Assembly: GCF_002218195.1 (NCBI RefSeq)
Contig: NZ_CP022336.1
Span: 1,607,001 to 1,671,000, forward strand
Direction: 5' to 3'
Source of the DNA: Sphingorhabdus sp. SMR4y
GTDB taxonomy: Bacteria > Pseudomonadota > Alphaproteobacteria > Sphingomonadales > Sphingomonadaceae
Length of the DNA stretch: 64,000 nt
Shown here piece after piece: positions 36,117 to 46,300 of this stretch (the stretch's first letter is position 1; each line of letters begins with the position of its first letter). Made by a program: the position numbers and the translations under genes. Under the pieces are notes generated by a model. The model saw nothing but the letters and a program-made list of their open reading frames with translations. It had not been told where the DNA came from and ran no database searches.

Positions 36117-38893
36117 ACCGTCTTCTTGTCATCCTTGCGCGCTGCCGCATTGGTCAACCGTTTCTGCAATCCGTTCAGCCGCTGCTTACTGGTGATCTTG
36201 CTGCCGAGCAGGTCGGTGATATAAAAAGTGTCCACCGCCCGCTCGCCATAGGTGGCGATATGCGCGCTGTGCACGGTGACCTTTGATTCGAACAGCGCAT
36301 AGGCCAGTTCGTTGAGCAAGGCCGGGCGATCCTGGGCATTGACCTCGATGACGGTAAACCGGTTGGACGCCTCGTTATCGACCAGCGCGAAAGGCGTGAT
36401 CTGGAAAGCTTCTGCCCGGGAATGGGCCAGTGGACGCGCTTCCAGCTTGGTGGAAAGCTTGGCCCGATTGGCCAGGGCATCCTCCACCGCCTGCTTGATC
36501 CGCTCCAGCTGCGCCTTTTCCGAAAAGGCCTTTCCGTGGGGATCCTGCACCAGAAAATTGTCCAGCGCCATGCCGTCGCGGGTGGTGTGGATGCGTGCGT
36601 CGATGATATTGCCGCCCGAGACATGAATACCGCCGGCTATCCGGTAGAATAGTCCGGGATGGTCAGCGGCATAGACGGTGACCATCGTCGCGCCCCGTTC
36701 GGGATAGACATCCGCGAAAATTGTCAGATCCGTATCCCCCGCCTCGAGAACCAGCTGGGCATTCTGGACAATGATATCATCCGGCTCGGCGATCCAGTAG
36801 GCATCGGTAAATCGCTGGGCCAGCTTGTTGAATGTGGCTTCCGGCAGTTTCAGCGCCTCGGCCAGTACCGCCTTTTTCTCCTCGACCCGCTCCTTGCGGC
36901 CGCGCTGTTTGTGGCCAAGCAGCAACATTTCCTGCGCGGCTTCGAACAGATCGGTCAGCAACTGCCGTTTCCAGCTGTTCCACACGCCAGGTCCCACCGC
37001 GCGAATGTCGACAACGGTCAATACGGTGAGCTGGCGCAGCCGTTCGACGCTCTTCACCTGGCTGGCAAAATCCTGGATGGTCTTGAAATCCGAAAGGTCC
37101 CGCTTGAAGGCGACCGCCGACATCAGCAGATGATTGCGGACCAGCCAGGCAACCAGTTCGGTTTCATGCGGCTTGAGACCCAGCCGCGGACAGAGTTTCA
37201 TCGCCACTTCCGCACCCAGCACGCTGTGGTCACCACCGCGTCCTTTGGCGATATCGTGCAACAGGGTCGCGACGAATATCACTCGCCGGTTCTGGAGCTT
37301 CTCCATCGTCGCGGTGCTGTTCGGATGATCGTCCGCAAGGTCGCCCCGTCCGATCTTGGCGAGCAGGCCGATAGCCCGGATTGTATGCTCGTCGACCGTA
37401 TAATGGTGGTACATATCGAACTGCATTTGCGCCACAACCCGGCCAAAGTCGGGGATGAAGCGGCCGAAGATGGCGGCTTCGTTCATCCAGCGCAACACCA
37501 GTTCGGGATCGCGCGGCGAGCAGAGCACGTCCAGAAACAGCTTGTTGGCCCGCGCGTTTTTGCGGACCTTATTGTCGATCAGCTTGGCGTCCCGGCGCGC
37601 AGCCCGCATCGCCATGGGATGCACTTCCAGTTCATATTTGTCGGCGAGCCAGAAAATCTCCAGCAGCCGCAGCGGATCTTCCTCGAAAAATTCGTCACGG
37701 GGCAAGGCCAGACGGCCGCGATCGAGCACGAAACCCTTGAGTTTCTTTGGTTTGCGAGTCAGCGAAGGCAGGAAACGGCGCACCCCGGCATTGTGGGTTT
37801 CATCAAGATGAGCGAGGAAAACACCGGTCAGATTGCCGACGACTTTCGCGTTCAGGAAATAATATTGCATGAACCGCTCGACCGACGATTTGCCGGGCCG
37901 GTCGGCAAAGCGCATTCGGCGTGCCACTTCGGGTTGCAGGTCAAAGGTCAGACGGTCTTCCGCCCGACCTGTAATGTCATGCATGTGGCAGCGCACCGCC
38001 CAGAGGAAATTGGCGGCCTTGCGAAAGCGCTTGAATTCGTCAGCGGTGAGCAGGCCGACATCGACCAGCTGTTCGGCGGAAGTTACCCGGTGGATATATT
38101 TGCCGATCCAGTACAGCGTCTGCAGGTCGCGCAAGCCGCCCTTGCCTTCCTTGACATTGGGTTCGACGACGTAGCGGCTGTCACCCATCTTCACGTGCCG
38201 GGCATCGCGTTCGGCCAGTTTTTCGGATACGAAAACACTGTCGGTGCCAGCGACAACATCGCTGAAAAAGCGCTGTTTGGCTTCTTCATAAACGCCGGTA
38301 TCGCCCCAGATATAGCGCCCCTCCAGCAAGGCGGTCCGGATCGACAGATCCTCTTTCGCCATGCGCACCATTTCGTCAATCGAGCGGCTGCTCTGCCCGA
38401 CCTTGAAACCGAGGTCCCAGAGCCAGTAGAGCATCGCCTCGACGGCCTGCTCGGTCCAGCTATTGGTCTTGTGCGGGGTCAGGAAAGCGATATCGACATC
38501 GCTGTGCGGTGCCATTTCACCGCGCCCATAGCCACCGACCGCCATCACCGCGATCCGCTCCCCCGACGACGGGTTGCTCACCGGATATTGATGATAGACC
38601 GCGATATCGTGGATCAGGCGAACCAGCTGGTCGACCAGAAAGGATTGCGCCGCCGCCATTTCGTGCCCGGCCGAGGGTTTCTTCAACAGCCGCTCGCTGA
38701 TTTCCGCACGCCCGGATGCCAGCGCTTCCTGCAGGACCGGCAGGATCTTCTGCCGGGCCTTGGGCATGCCATGTTCGGCAATCAGCGCGTCGACCTCTTC
38801 CGCCAGCTCCCGGCGGTTGATGATATCCCGCTGCCGGACGATCCGTTTGGCCGGATCTGCCGGCGCCGCCGGAATATCAGCGCGTATATTCAT
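36113..38893 (-). CDS. glnD: Bifunctional uridylyltransferase/uridylyl-removing enzyme
   Basis: 926 residues. GlnD senses glutamine and modifies PII proteins. The nucleotidyltransferase domain carries VGGYGRGEMAPHSDVDIAFL (residues ~110-130), the HD domain ATLLHDIAKGRGGDHS, and two C-terminal ACT domains, one from ~VTVYAADHPGLFYRIAGGI and one from ~VIEVNAQDRPALLNELAYAL. All parts are present, at normal length. Its start overlaps the stop of the CoA-ligase gene by four bases, and its stop shares CTAG with the DUF177 gene. Confidence 0.97.
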   Translation of the reverse strand: MNIRADIPAAPADPAKRIVRQRDIINRRELAEEVDALIAEHGMPKARQKILPVLQEALASGRAEISERLLKKPSAGHEMAAAQSFLVDQLVRLIHDIAVYHQYPVSNPSSGERIAVMAVGGYGRGEMAPHSDVDIAFLTPHKTNSWTEQAVEAMLYWLWDLGFKVGQSSRSIDEMVRMAKEDLSIRTALLEGRYIWGDTGVYEEAKQRFFSDVVAGTDSVFVSEKLAERDARHVKMGDSRYVVEPNVKEGKGGLRDLQTLYWIGKYIHRVTSAEQLVDVGLLTADEFKRFRKAANFLWAVRCHMHDITGRAEDRLTFDLQPEVARRMRFADRPGKSSVERFMQYYFLNAKVVGNLTGVFLAHLDETHNAGVRRFLPSLTRKPKKLKGFVLDRGRLALPRDEFFEEDPLRLLEIFWLADKYELEVHPMAMRAARRDAKLIDNKVRKNARANKLFLDVLCSPRDPELVLRWMNEAAIFGRFIPDFGRVVAQMQFDMYHHYTVDEHTIRAIGLLAKIGRGDLADDHPNSTATMEKLQNRRVIFVATLLHDIAKGRGGDHSVLGAEVAMKLCPRLGLKPHETELVAWLVRNHLLMSAVAFKRDLSDFKTIQDFASQVKSVERLRQLTVLTVVDIRAVGPGVWNSWKRQLLTDLFEAAQEMLLLGHKQRGRKERVEEKKAVLAEALKLPEATFNKLAQRFTDAYWIAEPDDIIVQNAQLVLEAGDTDLTIFADVYPERGATMVTVYAADHPGLFYRIAGGIHVSGGNIIDARIHTTRDGMALDNFLVQDPHGKAFSEKAQLERIKQAVEDALANRAKLSTKLEARPLAHSRAEAFQITPFALVDNEASNRFTVIEVNAQDRPALLNELAYALFESKVTVHSAHIATYGERAVDTFYITDLLGSKITSKQRLNGLQKRLTNAAARKDDKKTV

Positions 38894-40599
38894 CCCGTCG
38901 CATCCAGTTCGTCACGATGCTTTTTCGCCAGCACGATTTTCGCGATTTTCGCGGTGCCCAGTTTCGGCAGCGGCTCGTCATACTGCCAGACATGGACGGG
39001 AAGCTTGAACGGTGCGAGCTGGTGCTTGAGAAATTCCATCAGCTCTTCGTCGGTCAGGCTGTGTCCGTCCTTGGTGTGGTAGACAAGAGCCGGCACTTCC
39101 CCGAAACGCTCGTCAGGCACGCCGAAAATACAGGCTTCGGCCACTGCCGGATTGGCATAGACCGCCGCTTCCACTTCCTGGCAGCTGATATTCTCGCCGC
39201 CACGGATGATGATCTCTTTCTTGCGGTCGACAATGAACAGATAGCCCTCGGGATCGAGATAGCCGATATCTCCGGTGCGGAAATAGCCGTCGTCGGTGAA
39301 AGCCTCTTTCGTTGCTTCCTCGTTGTTCCAGTAGCCGGTGAAATTGGCAGCGGTGCGGATACAGACTTCGCCGCGCTCGCCCTGCGGCATCTTGTTGCCA
39401 TCATCGTCGAGGATTGCGACATCGACAATCGGCGGCGTAGCCCGGCCGGTACTGTCCGGCTTGGCAAGATAATTTTCATTCTGGTTGGAACAACCGACAC
39501 CGTTGGTTTCGGTGAGGCCATAGCCGATCACCGGATAGCCATCGCCCATCTTCTCCTTGATCCGGCGGACATGTTCGACCGGACGCGGTGCACCGCCAGC
39601 GGCCATGGTGACACAGCTGCTGAGATCATATTTGTCGAAATGCGGGTGGGAATAGATTTCCATGCTCATCAGCGGCACGCCGACAAAATAGGTCACGCGC
39701 TCTTTCTCGATCAGGCGCATCGCCTCTTCCGCGTCCCATTTGTTGAGGAACACCAGCTTGCGGCCGATCGCGTAGCTGACCAGCACCAGCGGCACCGAAG
39801 CGGTCACGTGGAACAGCGGCACACAGACCATCGCGGTCGGCTGTCCCTCGGGCATCTTGCCCTGTTTTTCCATGATATGCACCAGTACCAGCACGGTACC
39901 GACGAAGCTCATGGCGCCCTGTACCACCGAGCGATGCTCGGCATAGGCGCCCTTCGAGCGGCCGGTCGAGCCGGAGGTGAACAAAATGGTCGCATTGTCT
40001 TCCGGCGCCATCTGCGGCAGTGGCGTTTCCGCGCCGCCGCCTTTTTCCAGCACGATTTTCAAGCCTTCGAGCGGCGGCTTGTCATGTTCGAAGATCAGAA
40101 GCTCGGCGCCGTGATCGCGCCTGGATTCCACCAGACGCTGGGCTCTCTGGTAATCGGCAAAAACATAGGAGCAGCCGACATCCTCGATGCCGTCAGCCAG
40201 TTCGTCGCCTTGCCACCAGCCGTTCAGCTTGGTCGAAACGCCGCCGGCCATGGTGATTGCCATGTCGAGAATGACCCAGTTGGCCGAATTGCGCGCGGCA
40301 ATGCCGATCCGGTCGCCCTTCTGGACGCCATAGCCCTCGACGAGACCGCCGGCCAAAACACGGGCCGCTTTATAGGTATCGCCGAAGGTCAGGCGAATAT
40401 CGCCATCGACCAGAAATTCCTTGTCCGCGTGCTCATTGCAGAAATAGGCGAAATAGTCCGACACATTCTGTGGCGCGTTTTTGAAGATCGGCATGTCGAC
40501 GCCGTATTTGTTGATCGTGTCCAGTTCCAGCAACTGCCCGGGCTGGGTCAGCGCTTCCAGCGTTTTGTCGATCACCAGGTCCAGTTCAGAGGTGGCCAT
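38890..40599 (-). CDS. Acyl-CoA synthetase (AMP-dependent synthetase/ligase family)
   Basis: 569 residues of the adenylate-forming superfamily. The P-loop [18 protein letters not shown], the motif [10 protein letters not shown] and the hinge [24 protein letters not shown]-type region with [15 protein letters not shown] are intact. Such enzymes activate fatty or aromatic acids through acyl-adenylates to CoA thioesters; this member's substrate is not evident. It is transcribed into glnD with a four-base overlap and is divergent from lgt. Confidence 0.9.
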   Translation of the reverse strand: MATSELDLVIDKTLEALTQPGQLLELDTINKYGVDMPIFKNAPQNVSDYFAYFCNEHADKEFLVDGDIRLTFGDTYKAARVLAGGLVEGYGVQKGDRIGIAARNSANWVILDMAITMAGGVSTKLNGWWQGDELADGIEDVGCSYVFADYQRAQRLVESRRDHGAELLIFEHDKPPLEGLKIVLEKGGGAETPLPQMAPEDNATILFTSGSTGRSKGAYAEHRSVVQGAMSFVGTVLVLVHIMEKQGKMPEGQPTAMVCVPLFHVTASVPLVLVSYAIGRKLVFLNKWDAEEAMRLIEKERVTYFVGVPLMSMEIYSHPHFDKYDLSSCVTMAAGGAPRPVEHVRRIKEKMGDGYPVIGYGLTETNGVGCSNQNENYLAKPDSTGRATPPIVDVAILDDDGNKMPQGERGEVCIRTAANFTGYWNNEEATKEAFTDDGYFRTGDIGYLDPEGYLFIVDRKKEIIIRGGENISCQEVEAAVYANPAVAEACIFGVPDERFGEVPALVYHTKDGHSLTDEELMEFLKHQLAPFKLPVHVWQYDEPLPKLGTAKIAKIVLAKKHRDELDATG

Positions 40600-40678
40600 A
40601 ATTCAAGTCTCCCGTTGTTCCCTCTTGGTAAAGGGGAATTTCCCTTTATATGGACAGGAAACCACGCGGGGAAAAGAG

Positions 40679-41545
40679 TTGATTGATATTATCTTGGCCA
40701 ATGCGGCACAGTTTACCCAGTTTACAGAGCTTGGCCTGTCTCCCAATGCGCTCGATCTCGGATTTTTCCAGCTCAAATGGTATTCGCTGGCCTATCTTGC
40801 CGGCATATTGATCGGCTACTGGTATTTGACCAAATTGGTCGACCAGCCGGGCTCGCCGATGGCCCGCCGCCATGCCGATGACATGATCTTCTGGGCGACG
40901 CTTGGCATCATTGTCGGCGGCCGGCTTGGCTATGTGTTCTTCTACGCTCCGGAAATCCTGCTCGAACCAGTCAGGATCTTGCAGGTCTGGAACGGCGGCA
41001 TGTCCCTGCACGGCGGCACGCTCGGTGTGGTACTCGCCCTGTGGTGGACCGCACGACGGGAGAAACTCGATTTTCTGCGGATGTGCGACTATATCGCCTG
41101 CGTCATTCCCTTCGGCCTGTTCTTCGGCCGACTGGCCAATTTCGTCAACGGCGAGCTTTGGGGGCGGGCTACCGACGTGCCGTGGGCCATTGTCTTCCCG
41201 ATGGGCGGCGATGTCGCCCGTCATCCCAGCCAGCTTTATGAAGCAGGCCTGGAAGGTATTCTCTATTTCATCATTCTCTCGCTGCTTTTCTGGAAGACCG
41301 ACGCCCGTTATCAGCCGGGCAAGCTGGTCGGCACCGGCCTGCTGGTATACGGATTCAGCCGCTTCTTCGTCGAATTTTTCCGCCAGCCGGACGCCCAGCT
41401 TACCTGGCTGGTCGAGCAATCGGGCTTCAGCATGGGCCAATGGCTGACGGTGCCGATGATATTGCTCGGCGCGTGGCTGGTGTTCACTGCGAAGGGCCGG
41501 CGGGTACGCGTCGAACCGGTTGCCGGAGACAAGAGCGTTGCCTGA
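40679..41545 (+). CDS. lgt: Prolipoprotein diacylglyceryl transferase
   Basis: 288 residues from a TTG at 40679 preceded by GGGGAAAAGAG; the N-terminal sequence upstream in the same frame is not conserved. Lgt adds diacylglycerol to the Cys of lipoprotein precursors (several lipoprotein genes lie in this window). Seven or so membrane helices; the signature [17 protein letters not shown] and the motif [13 protein letters not shown] are present, with [12 protein letters not shown]. The next gene starts eight bases inside its 3' end. Confidence 0.95.
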   Translation: MIDIILANAAQFTQFTELGLSPNALDLGFFQLKWYSLAYLAGILIGYWYLTKLVDQPGSPMARRHADDMIFWATLGIIVGGRLGYVFFYAPEILLEPVRILQVWNGGMSLHGGTLGVVLALWWTARREKLDFLRMCDYIACVIPFGLFFGRLANFVNGELWGRATDVPWAIVFPMGGDVARHPSQLYEAGLEGILYFIILSLLFWKTDARYQPGKLVGTGLLVYGFSRFFVEFFRQPDAQLTWLVEQSGFSMGQWLTVPMILLGAWLVFTAKGRRVRVEPVAGDKSVA

Positions 41546-42617
41546 CGGCACCAAAGCGGACCTTCCCAGCGCAGCGCATATCATCGCGGACAGGATTGAC
41601 CGCGAAGGGCCGATCCCGCTCGGCGACTATATGGCGATCGCCAATGACCATTATTATGCCAGCAAGGACCCGCTCGGCGAAGAGGGCGACTTTGTCACGG
41701 CTCCGGAAATCAGCCAGATGTTCGGCGAAATCATCGGCATCTGGCTGGCTGATCTGTGGTTGCGCAAGGGATCGCCCGGCCCTTGTCATTATGTCGAACT
41801 GGGCCCGGGACGCGGCACTCTGGCGAAAGATGCGCTGCGTTCCATGCGGAAATTCGGCTGCGATCCATCGGTCCATTTTGTCGAGACCAGCCCGGTACTG
41901 AGAGCCCGGCAGGCCGCGTTGCACCCCGACGCCACATGGCATGAGGACATGGCCAGCCTGCCGGAAGACGGGCCGTTGCTGGTCGTCGCCAATGAATTTT
42001 TCGACGCGCTGCCGATTGAGCAGTTCATTGCGACATCGGCGGGTTGGCGGCGGCAAATGGTCGCGCGGGATCGCAGCAAATTTGTTGCTGTTCCCAGCGA
42101 GGACGTCGCCGAGGAACGGGTTTCCGGGAGCATGAGCGGTTTCCCAGATGGCACGATCCTCGAGCGTTCGCCGGTCAGCGTGAAACTGTTGGGCGAAATC
42201 GCCAGCCGGCTGACGAAACAGGGCGGGCCCCTGCTGATCATCGATTATGGTTATATACGCCCAGGAACCGGCAGCACCCTGCAGGCCGTGAAGGATCATT
42301 TGCCGATAAGCCCGTTCGACAGTCCCGGAGCCTCTGATCTGACCGCCCATGTCGATTTTCACACATTGGCCAATATCGCGCGCACGCGGATGCTGAAAAC
42401 ACACGGGCCCTCTGAACAGGGGCAGTGGCTAAAATCGCTGGGAATAGACCAGCGCGCCGAGGCGCTGATGGCGGCGTCTCCGAAAGAAATCGACAATATT
42501 CTGGCTGCCCATCAACGGCTCACCCATGTGGACGAAATGGGCCGGCTGTTTCAGGTGATGGCGGCAACCTCCCTCGACTGGCCGGATCCCGAAGGGTTCA
42601 GCTACGGCGAGGAATAA
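41538..42617 (+). CDS. SAM-dependent methyltransferase of the MidA/NDUFAF7 type
   Basis: 359 residues from a TTG at 41538 with GGAG upstream, overlapping lgt. The SAM-binding motif [18 protein letters not shown], a carboxyl-rich stretch [17 protein letters not shown] and the terminal [18 protein letters not shown] are those of DUF185 proteins; NDUFAF7 methylates a complex I subunit (NDUFS2) in mitochondria. A bacterial partner protein is likely but not shown. A run of 13 G follows its stop directly. Confidence 0.85.
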   Translation: MPDGTKADLPSAAHIIADRIDREGPIPLGDYMAIANDHYYASKDPLGEEGDFVTAPEISQMFGEIIGIWLADLWLRKGSPGPCHYVELGPGRGTLAKDALRSMRKFGCDPSVHFVETSPVLRARQAALHPDATWHEDMASLPEDGPLLVVANEFFDALPIEQFIATSAGWRRQMVARDRSKFVAVPSEDVAEERVSGSMSGFPDGTILERSPVSVKLLGEIASRLTKQGGPLLIIDYGYIRPGTGSTLQAVKDHLPISPFDSPGASDLTAHVDFHTLANIARTRMLKTHGPSEQGQWLKSLGIDQRAEALMAASPKEIDNILAAHQRLTHVDEMGRLFQVMAATSLDWPDPEGFSYGEE

Positions 42618-42630
42618 GGGGGGGGGGGGG
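42618..42630 (+). repeat. Run of 13 G immediately after a stop codon
   Basis: The TAA of the MidA-type gene (42615-42617) is followed by 13 successive G. Ten bases later the convergent lipoprotein gene ends. Long homopolymers are prone to slippage and to sequencing error; here a slip would not alter either reading frame. Confidence 0.85.
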
Positions 42631-42640
42631 TGCCAGACCG

Positions 42641-43234
42641 CTAACCCACCCACTCGGCAACTTCAGTGGCCACTGTGTTGGCGGCCCGGTTCAAGCCCTC
42701 ACCGACCGGATTGGGCTCGGCGGCAAAGACTTTTTCACTGGCCTGAAAGCGCTTTTTCTCAACCGGCTTGTCGGCAACCATTTTCACCGCGTCATAGGTG
42801 ACGGTCACGGTCAGGCTGGGACCGTCGAGACCGAAATCAATCAGTTCGCCGGTAATGTAGGTTTGCGCATTTCCGCCTGCCTCCGTAGCCGTGAGCACCA
42901 GCCGGTTGTTATTGGCAGCGATCGTTTCGCTGAGCAGATCCTGAAACAGCCGGGCCGGCTTGTCGACCCACACGGCGTCTTTCAGATAGGCAATCCCCGT
43001 GCCAGTGGTCTGCACCGGCACCCGGATCGTGTTCAGCTTTTGCGGCGCGGCGGGCAAGGCCACCACCAGTGATCCGGTCTGCGGCCCGCTCCGCACAGCT
43101 CCGGCCGAGAGTCTCTGGTCCGGCGACAGCGTCAGCAGCGAGGGTGGCGGTTCAGCGCCACCGAAGCTGACGCAAGCGCTCAGCGCGGCAGTCATCGCCA
43201 GCAGGCCGACGGCTTTCCAGATTGTGCTCATCAT
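42641..43234 (-). CDS. ABC-type transport auxiliary lipoprotein (PqiC/MlaD-system partner)
   Basis: 197 residues. A lipoprotein signal (LLAMTAALSACVSFG) precedes the ABC_trans_aux fold: PDQRLSAGAVRSGPQTGSLVVALPAAP, AYLKDAVWVDKPARLFQDLL and VEKKRFQASEKVFA. Such lipoproteins work with Mla-type phospholipid transport systems at the outer membrane. It is the last gene of the mlaE-mlaF-mlaD operon, ten bases after mlaD. Confidence 0.85.
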   Translation of the reverse strand: MMSTIWKAVGLLAMTAALSACVSFGGAEPPPSLLTLSPDQRLSAGAVRSGPQTGSLVVALPAAPQKLNTIRVPVQTTGTGIAYLKDAVWVDKPARLFQDLLSETIAANNNRLVLTATEAGGNAQTYITGELIDFGLDGPSLTVTVTYDAVKMVADKPVEKKRFQASEKVFAAEPNPVGEGLNRAANTVATEVAEWVG

Positions 43235-43244
43235 CTCGGCCCCT

Positions 43245-44192
43245 TCATTTTTCTGGCTCGTAATCCGGCAGCGCCGGTGCCGAGAGCAGGGACCCTGCCC
43301 CGCCCTGATCCAGCCGGTCGGTCACGTTGGTCAAGGACTTGGTCAGAGCCTGCATATCTTCAACCAGCTGATCGATTTCCGGCAACGTCTTTTTCGAGAA
43401 ACGCTCCGCTCCAGGCTGTGCATTTTTCAGCACTCCTTCCAGCGCCAGCAGACTTCTGGAAGCGGAATCCAGCGTGGTGGCGAGATTTTTTGCTACAGGC
43501 TCGCCATTGTTGGTGAGGAAAGCGTTGGTGTTGTCGGCCACCAGCCCCAGCTTTTCGGCCGTCTGCCCCGCATTGCGGATGGCAATGCGCGACTCCTCCA
43601 TCAGCGCCTCCAGTCCCGGCGCCTGTTTGGCCAGGCTGCCGGTCAGCTTGTCGGTATTGGCCAAGATGCCGGTGATCGATTTCTGGTTCTCGTCCGATAA
43701 CAGCAGCGTCAGCCGGTCGGTCAGAGTCGCCAGTCGCTCGACCACCAAAGGCGCGCTGTTGAGCAATTCGCCCAGCGCACCCGGCTTGGTCGGGATCACC
43801 GGCACCCCTTCAGGCCCGAGATCGGTAATCGGTGGCGCGCCCTTCTTGGCGCCATCAAGCTGAATATTCGGCGGTGCGGTAAAGCTGACGCTCTGGATCG
43901 TGGCCGTGGTGCCTTCCAGGATCGGCGTATCTTCGCTGACCGCTATACGGACGCGCACAAAATTCGGATCTTTCTTCCACAGCTCGACCTTGAGCACCTG
44001 TCCGGAGGGCACACCGGCGAAGGTGACGCCGGTTCCCGAAGCCAGTCCGCCGACAGACTGGGCAAAGAAGATGTCATATTCCTTCGTTGTCCCGTCGCCG
44101 AAGCGGACGATCCACACGAGGAAGGCGGCCACAAGGGCCAGCATCGCCAAAGTGACAACACCGACAAGGATATGGTTGGAGCGCGTTTCCAT
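43245..44192 (-). CDS. mlaD: MlaD family substrate-binding protein
   Basis: 315 residues. An N-terminal membrane anchor (HILVGVVTLAMLALVAAFLVWIV) is followed by one MCE domain (YDIFFAQSVGGLASGTGVTFAGVPSGQV) and a long helical, coiled-coil-like tail (residues ~150-300) that would span the periplasm. It carries phospholipids between membranes together with the ATPase and permease encoded just upstream. Confidence 0.9.
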   Translation of the reverse strand: METRSNHILVGVVTLAMLALVAAFLVWIVRFGDGTTKEYDIFFAQSVGGLASGTGVTFAGVPSGQVLKVELWKKDPNFVRVRIAVSEDTPILEGTTATIQSVSFTAPPNIQLDGAKKGAPPITDLGPEGVPVIPTKPGALGELLNSAPLVVERLATLTDRLTLLLSDENQKSITGILANTDKLTGSLAKQAPGLEALMEESRIAIRNAGQTAEKLGLVADNTNAFLTNNGEPVAKNLATTLDSASRSLLALEGVLKNAQPGAERFSKKTLPEIDQLVEDMQALTKSLTNVTDRLDQGGAGSLLSAPALPDYEPEK

Positions 44193-44260
44193 CTATTTCA
44201 CCTTTATGACGAGCCGTGCCGCCAGCTGCAACAATTCTCTGACCCGCTTCACCATTCTCA

Positions 44261-45082
44261 TCACCGCACCTGCTTTCCGGCGGATGCCATCCGGCCGCGC
44301 GGGCCGTTGAAATATTCCTGGATCCAGGGATGATCGAGCGCCAACAGTTCGTCGATCGTACCGACCGCGATAACCTGCTGATCAGCCAGTACGGCAACCC
44401 GGTCGCAAATGGCGTGCAGCGTGTCCAGATCATGAGTGATCAGAAAGACCGTCAGCCCGAGAGTCTGTTGCAATTCCTTGGTCAGCTTGTCGAACGCGGC
44501 CGCGCCGATCGGATCCAGCCCGGCGGTCGGTTCATCGAGAAACAGCAATTCCGGATCGAGCGCCAGCGCCCGCGCGATGCCGGCCCGCTTGCGCATTCCG
44601 CCCGACAGTTCCGAGGGAAATTTCGGGGCGGCGTCGGGCGACAGTCCGGACAGGCAGACCTTGTATTTGGCCACCTCACGCCGGAATTCGCGATCCATGT
44701 CCGGATAGAATTCACGGATCGGCACCATCACATTTTCCGCCACGGTCAAGGTCGAGAACAGGGCACCGCCCTGAAACAGCACGCCCCATCGCTTGCGAAT
44801 CTCGATCGTCTCGGCGTCGGACTTGCCCAATATCGGTTCGCCGAACACCTTGATCTCGCCTTCCTGCGGCGTCTGCAGGCCAATGATAGAACGCATCAGT
44901 ACCGATTTACCGGTACCCGAGCCGCCAACCACGCCGATGATTTCGCCGCGCTTTACATCGAGATTGAGATTATCGTGGACGACCTGCTCGCCAAATGCAT
45001 TGCGCAGGCCGTGGACACTGACGATCGGGCCTTCATAATCGGGGTCATAGGCGATGGTTTGCGAATCGAGCATCAGTCCCAT
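44261..45082 (-). CDS. mlaF: ABC transporter ATP-binding protein of the Mla lipid transport system
   Basis: 273 residues. The ATPase motifs are VVGGSGTGKSVLMRSI (Walker A), LSGGMRKRAGIARALALDPELLFLDEP (signature and Walker B) and the switch His in LITHDLDTLHAICDRV. It energises retrograde phospholipid transport. The start overlaps the mlaE stop by ten bases. Confidence 0.93.
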   Translation of the reverse strand: MGLMLDSQTIAYDPDYEGPIVSVHGLRNAFGEQVVHDNLNLDVKRGEIIGVVGGSGTGKSVLMRSIIGLQTPQEGEIKVFGEPILGKSDAETIEIRKRWGVLFQGGALFSTLTVAENVMVPIREFYPDMDREFRREVAKYKVCLSGLSPDAAPKFPSELSGGMRKRAGIARALALDPELLFLDEPTAGLDPIGAAAFDKLTKELQQTLGLTVFLITHDLDTLHAICDRVAVLADQQVIAVGTIDELLALDHPWIQEYFNGPRGRMASAGKQVR

Positions 45083-46215
45083 CCGATCCAGGTAAAGAAG
45101 ACCGCGAAAAAGGCGTCGAGCACGATAACGAGGAAGATAGCCTGAACCACTGCCGCGGTGGTCCGCTTGCCGACATCTTCGGCATTGCCCTTGACCTGCA
45201 TACCTTGATAGCAGCCGGTGACCGCGATGATCGCACCGAAGACCGGCGCCTTGACAAGCCCGACATAGACGTCCGTCAGCGGCACGACCTCACGGATGCG
45301 GGCAAAAAAGGTTGCCGGGGGAATGTCCAGCTCGACCCAGCTGAGCAGGCCGCCGCCAATGATCGCGACAATCGAGGCGTAAAAGCCGAGCAGCGGCAGC
45401 ATCACGATGGCCGCGATGAAGCGCGGCAGCACCAGCGCTTCGATCGGTGACACCCCGATTGTCCGCATCGCGTCGATTTCCTCGGTCAGCTTCATCGTGC
45501 CGATTTGCGCGGCAAAGGCGGACCCCGAGCGGCCTGCAACCATGATCGCCGTCATCAGCACGCCCAGTTCGCGCAAGGTCAGTCGGCCGACGAGATTGAC
45601 GGTGAACACTTCCGCACCAAATTGCCGCAGTTGCACCGCGCCCTGTTGTGCAATCACCAGACCGATAAGGAAACTCATCAGCCCGATAATCCCGAGCGAG
45701 CGAACACCGACAACGTCGAAACGCTGGATCACCGCATTCCATCTTATATTGCCGGGATGCCGGACGAGTCGCAGAAATCCGATCATGATCGCGCCGAAAA
45801 AGCCGATCAGTCCGGTCATCGTGGTGAAGGCTACGGTAGTGGCCTCGCCAATTTCGCCGAGCACCCGGATGACCGGGCTGATCGGTTCCGGCCGGATATC
45901 TGTCGGCTGGTCGGCAGTGGCAACCGCGGCGATCAGCCGTTGCGCATCATCGTCAGCGCCAACAATCTCGGCGTGCCAGTCCCGTGCCGTGCGATGGATC
46001 AGCCATGCGCCGACGGTATCGACATAGCCGGTCGCGGCTATATCCAGCCGCTCCGCCTCGCCTTCATATTCCCGGAGCCGTTCGGGCAGATCACCGATGC
46101 TGGCGATCGACAGGTCACCGGAAAAATGCAGCGTAACCGCACCATCTTCGGCTGTCTCTTCGACAAAATCGCTCGGTATCGACATCGTATCCATAGGTGA
46201 CTGAAATTGCGCCAA
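45073..46215 (-). CDS. mlaE: MlaE-type permease with an N-terminal STAS domain
   Basis: 380 residues. An N-terminal STAS domain (residues ~15-105, LHFSGDLSIASIGDLPERL... ATGYVDTVGAWLIH) is fused to a five-helix MlaE permease (for example FLIGLVIAQQGAVQLRQFGAE, ELGVLMTAIMVAGRSGSAFAAQIG, EEIDAMRTIGVSPIEALV). The fused STAS domain replaces the separate MlaB. Upstream, the divergent neighbour is the HAD hydrolase gene; the operon continues into mlaF, mlaD and the auxiliary lipoprotein. Confidence 0.92.
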   Translation of the reverse strand: MAQFQSPMDTMSIPSDFVEETAEDGAVTLHFSGDLSIASIGDLPERLREYEGEAERLDIAATGYVDTVGAWLIHRTARDWHAEIVGADDDAQRLIAAVATADQPTDIRPEPISPVIRVLGEIGEATTVAFTTMTGLIGFFGAIMIGFLRLVRHPGNIRWNAVIQRFDVVGVRSLGIIGLMSFLIGLVIAQQGAVQLRQFGAEVFTVNLVGRLTLRELGVLMTAIMVAGRSGSAFAAQIGTMKLTEEIDAMRTIGVSPIEALVLPRFIAAIVMLPLLGFYASIVAIIGGGLLSWVELDIPPATFFARIREVVPLTDVYVGLVKAPVFGAIIAVTGCYQGMQVKGNAEDVGKRTTAAVVQAIFLVIVLDAFFAVFFTWIGWD

Positions 46216-46300
46216 AGCTCAAGCGATTAAACGGCGCAAATATTTGGTGCATTTGTCAGCGGGCTGCTATGGACGGCGCGAACGGCAATATCGGGACGGC

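Noticed and set aside
36659-39082. An 807-codon open frame on the plus strand opposite glnD
   Set aside because: It overlaps a complete and well-supported glnD, has no known domain, and runs on into the next gene's antisense region.
38917-40686. A 589-codon open frame opposite the acyl-CoA synthetase gene
   Set aside because: This is again the antisense of a well-supported gene; the sense product has all ligase motifs.
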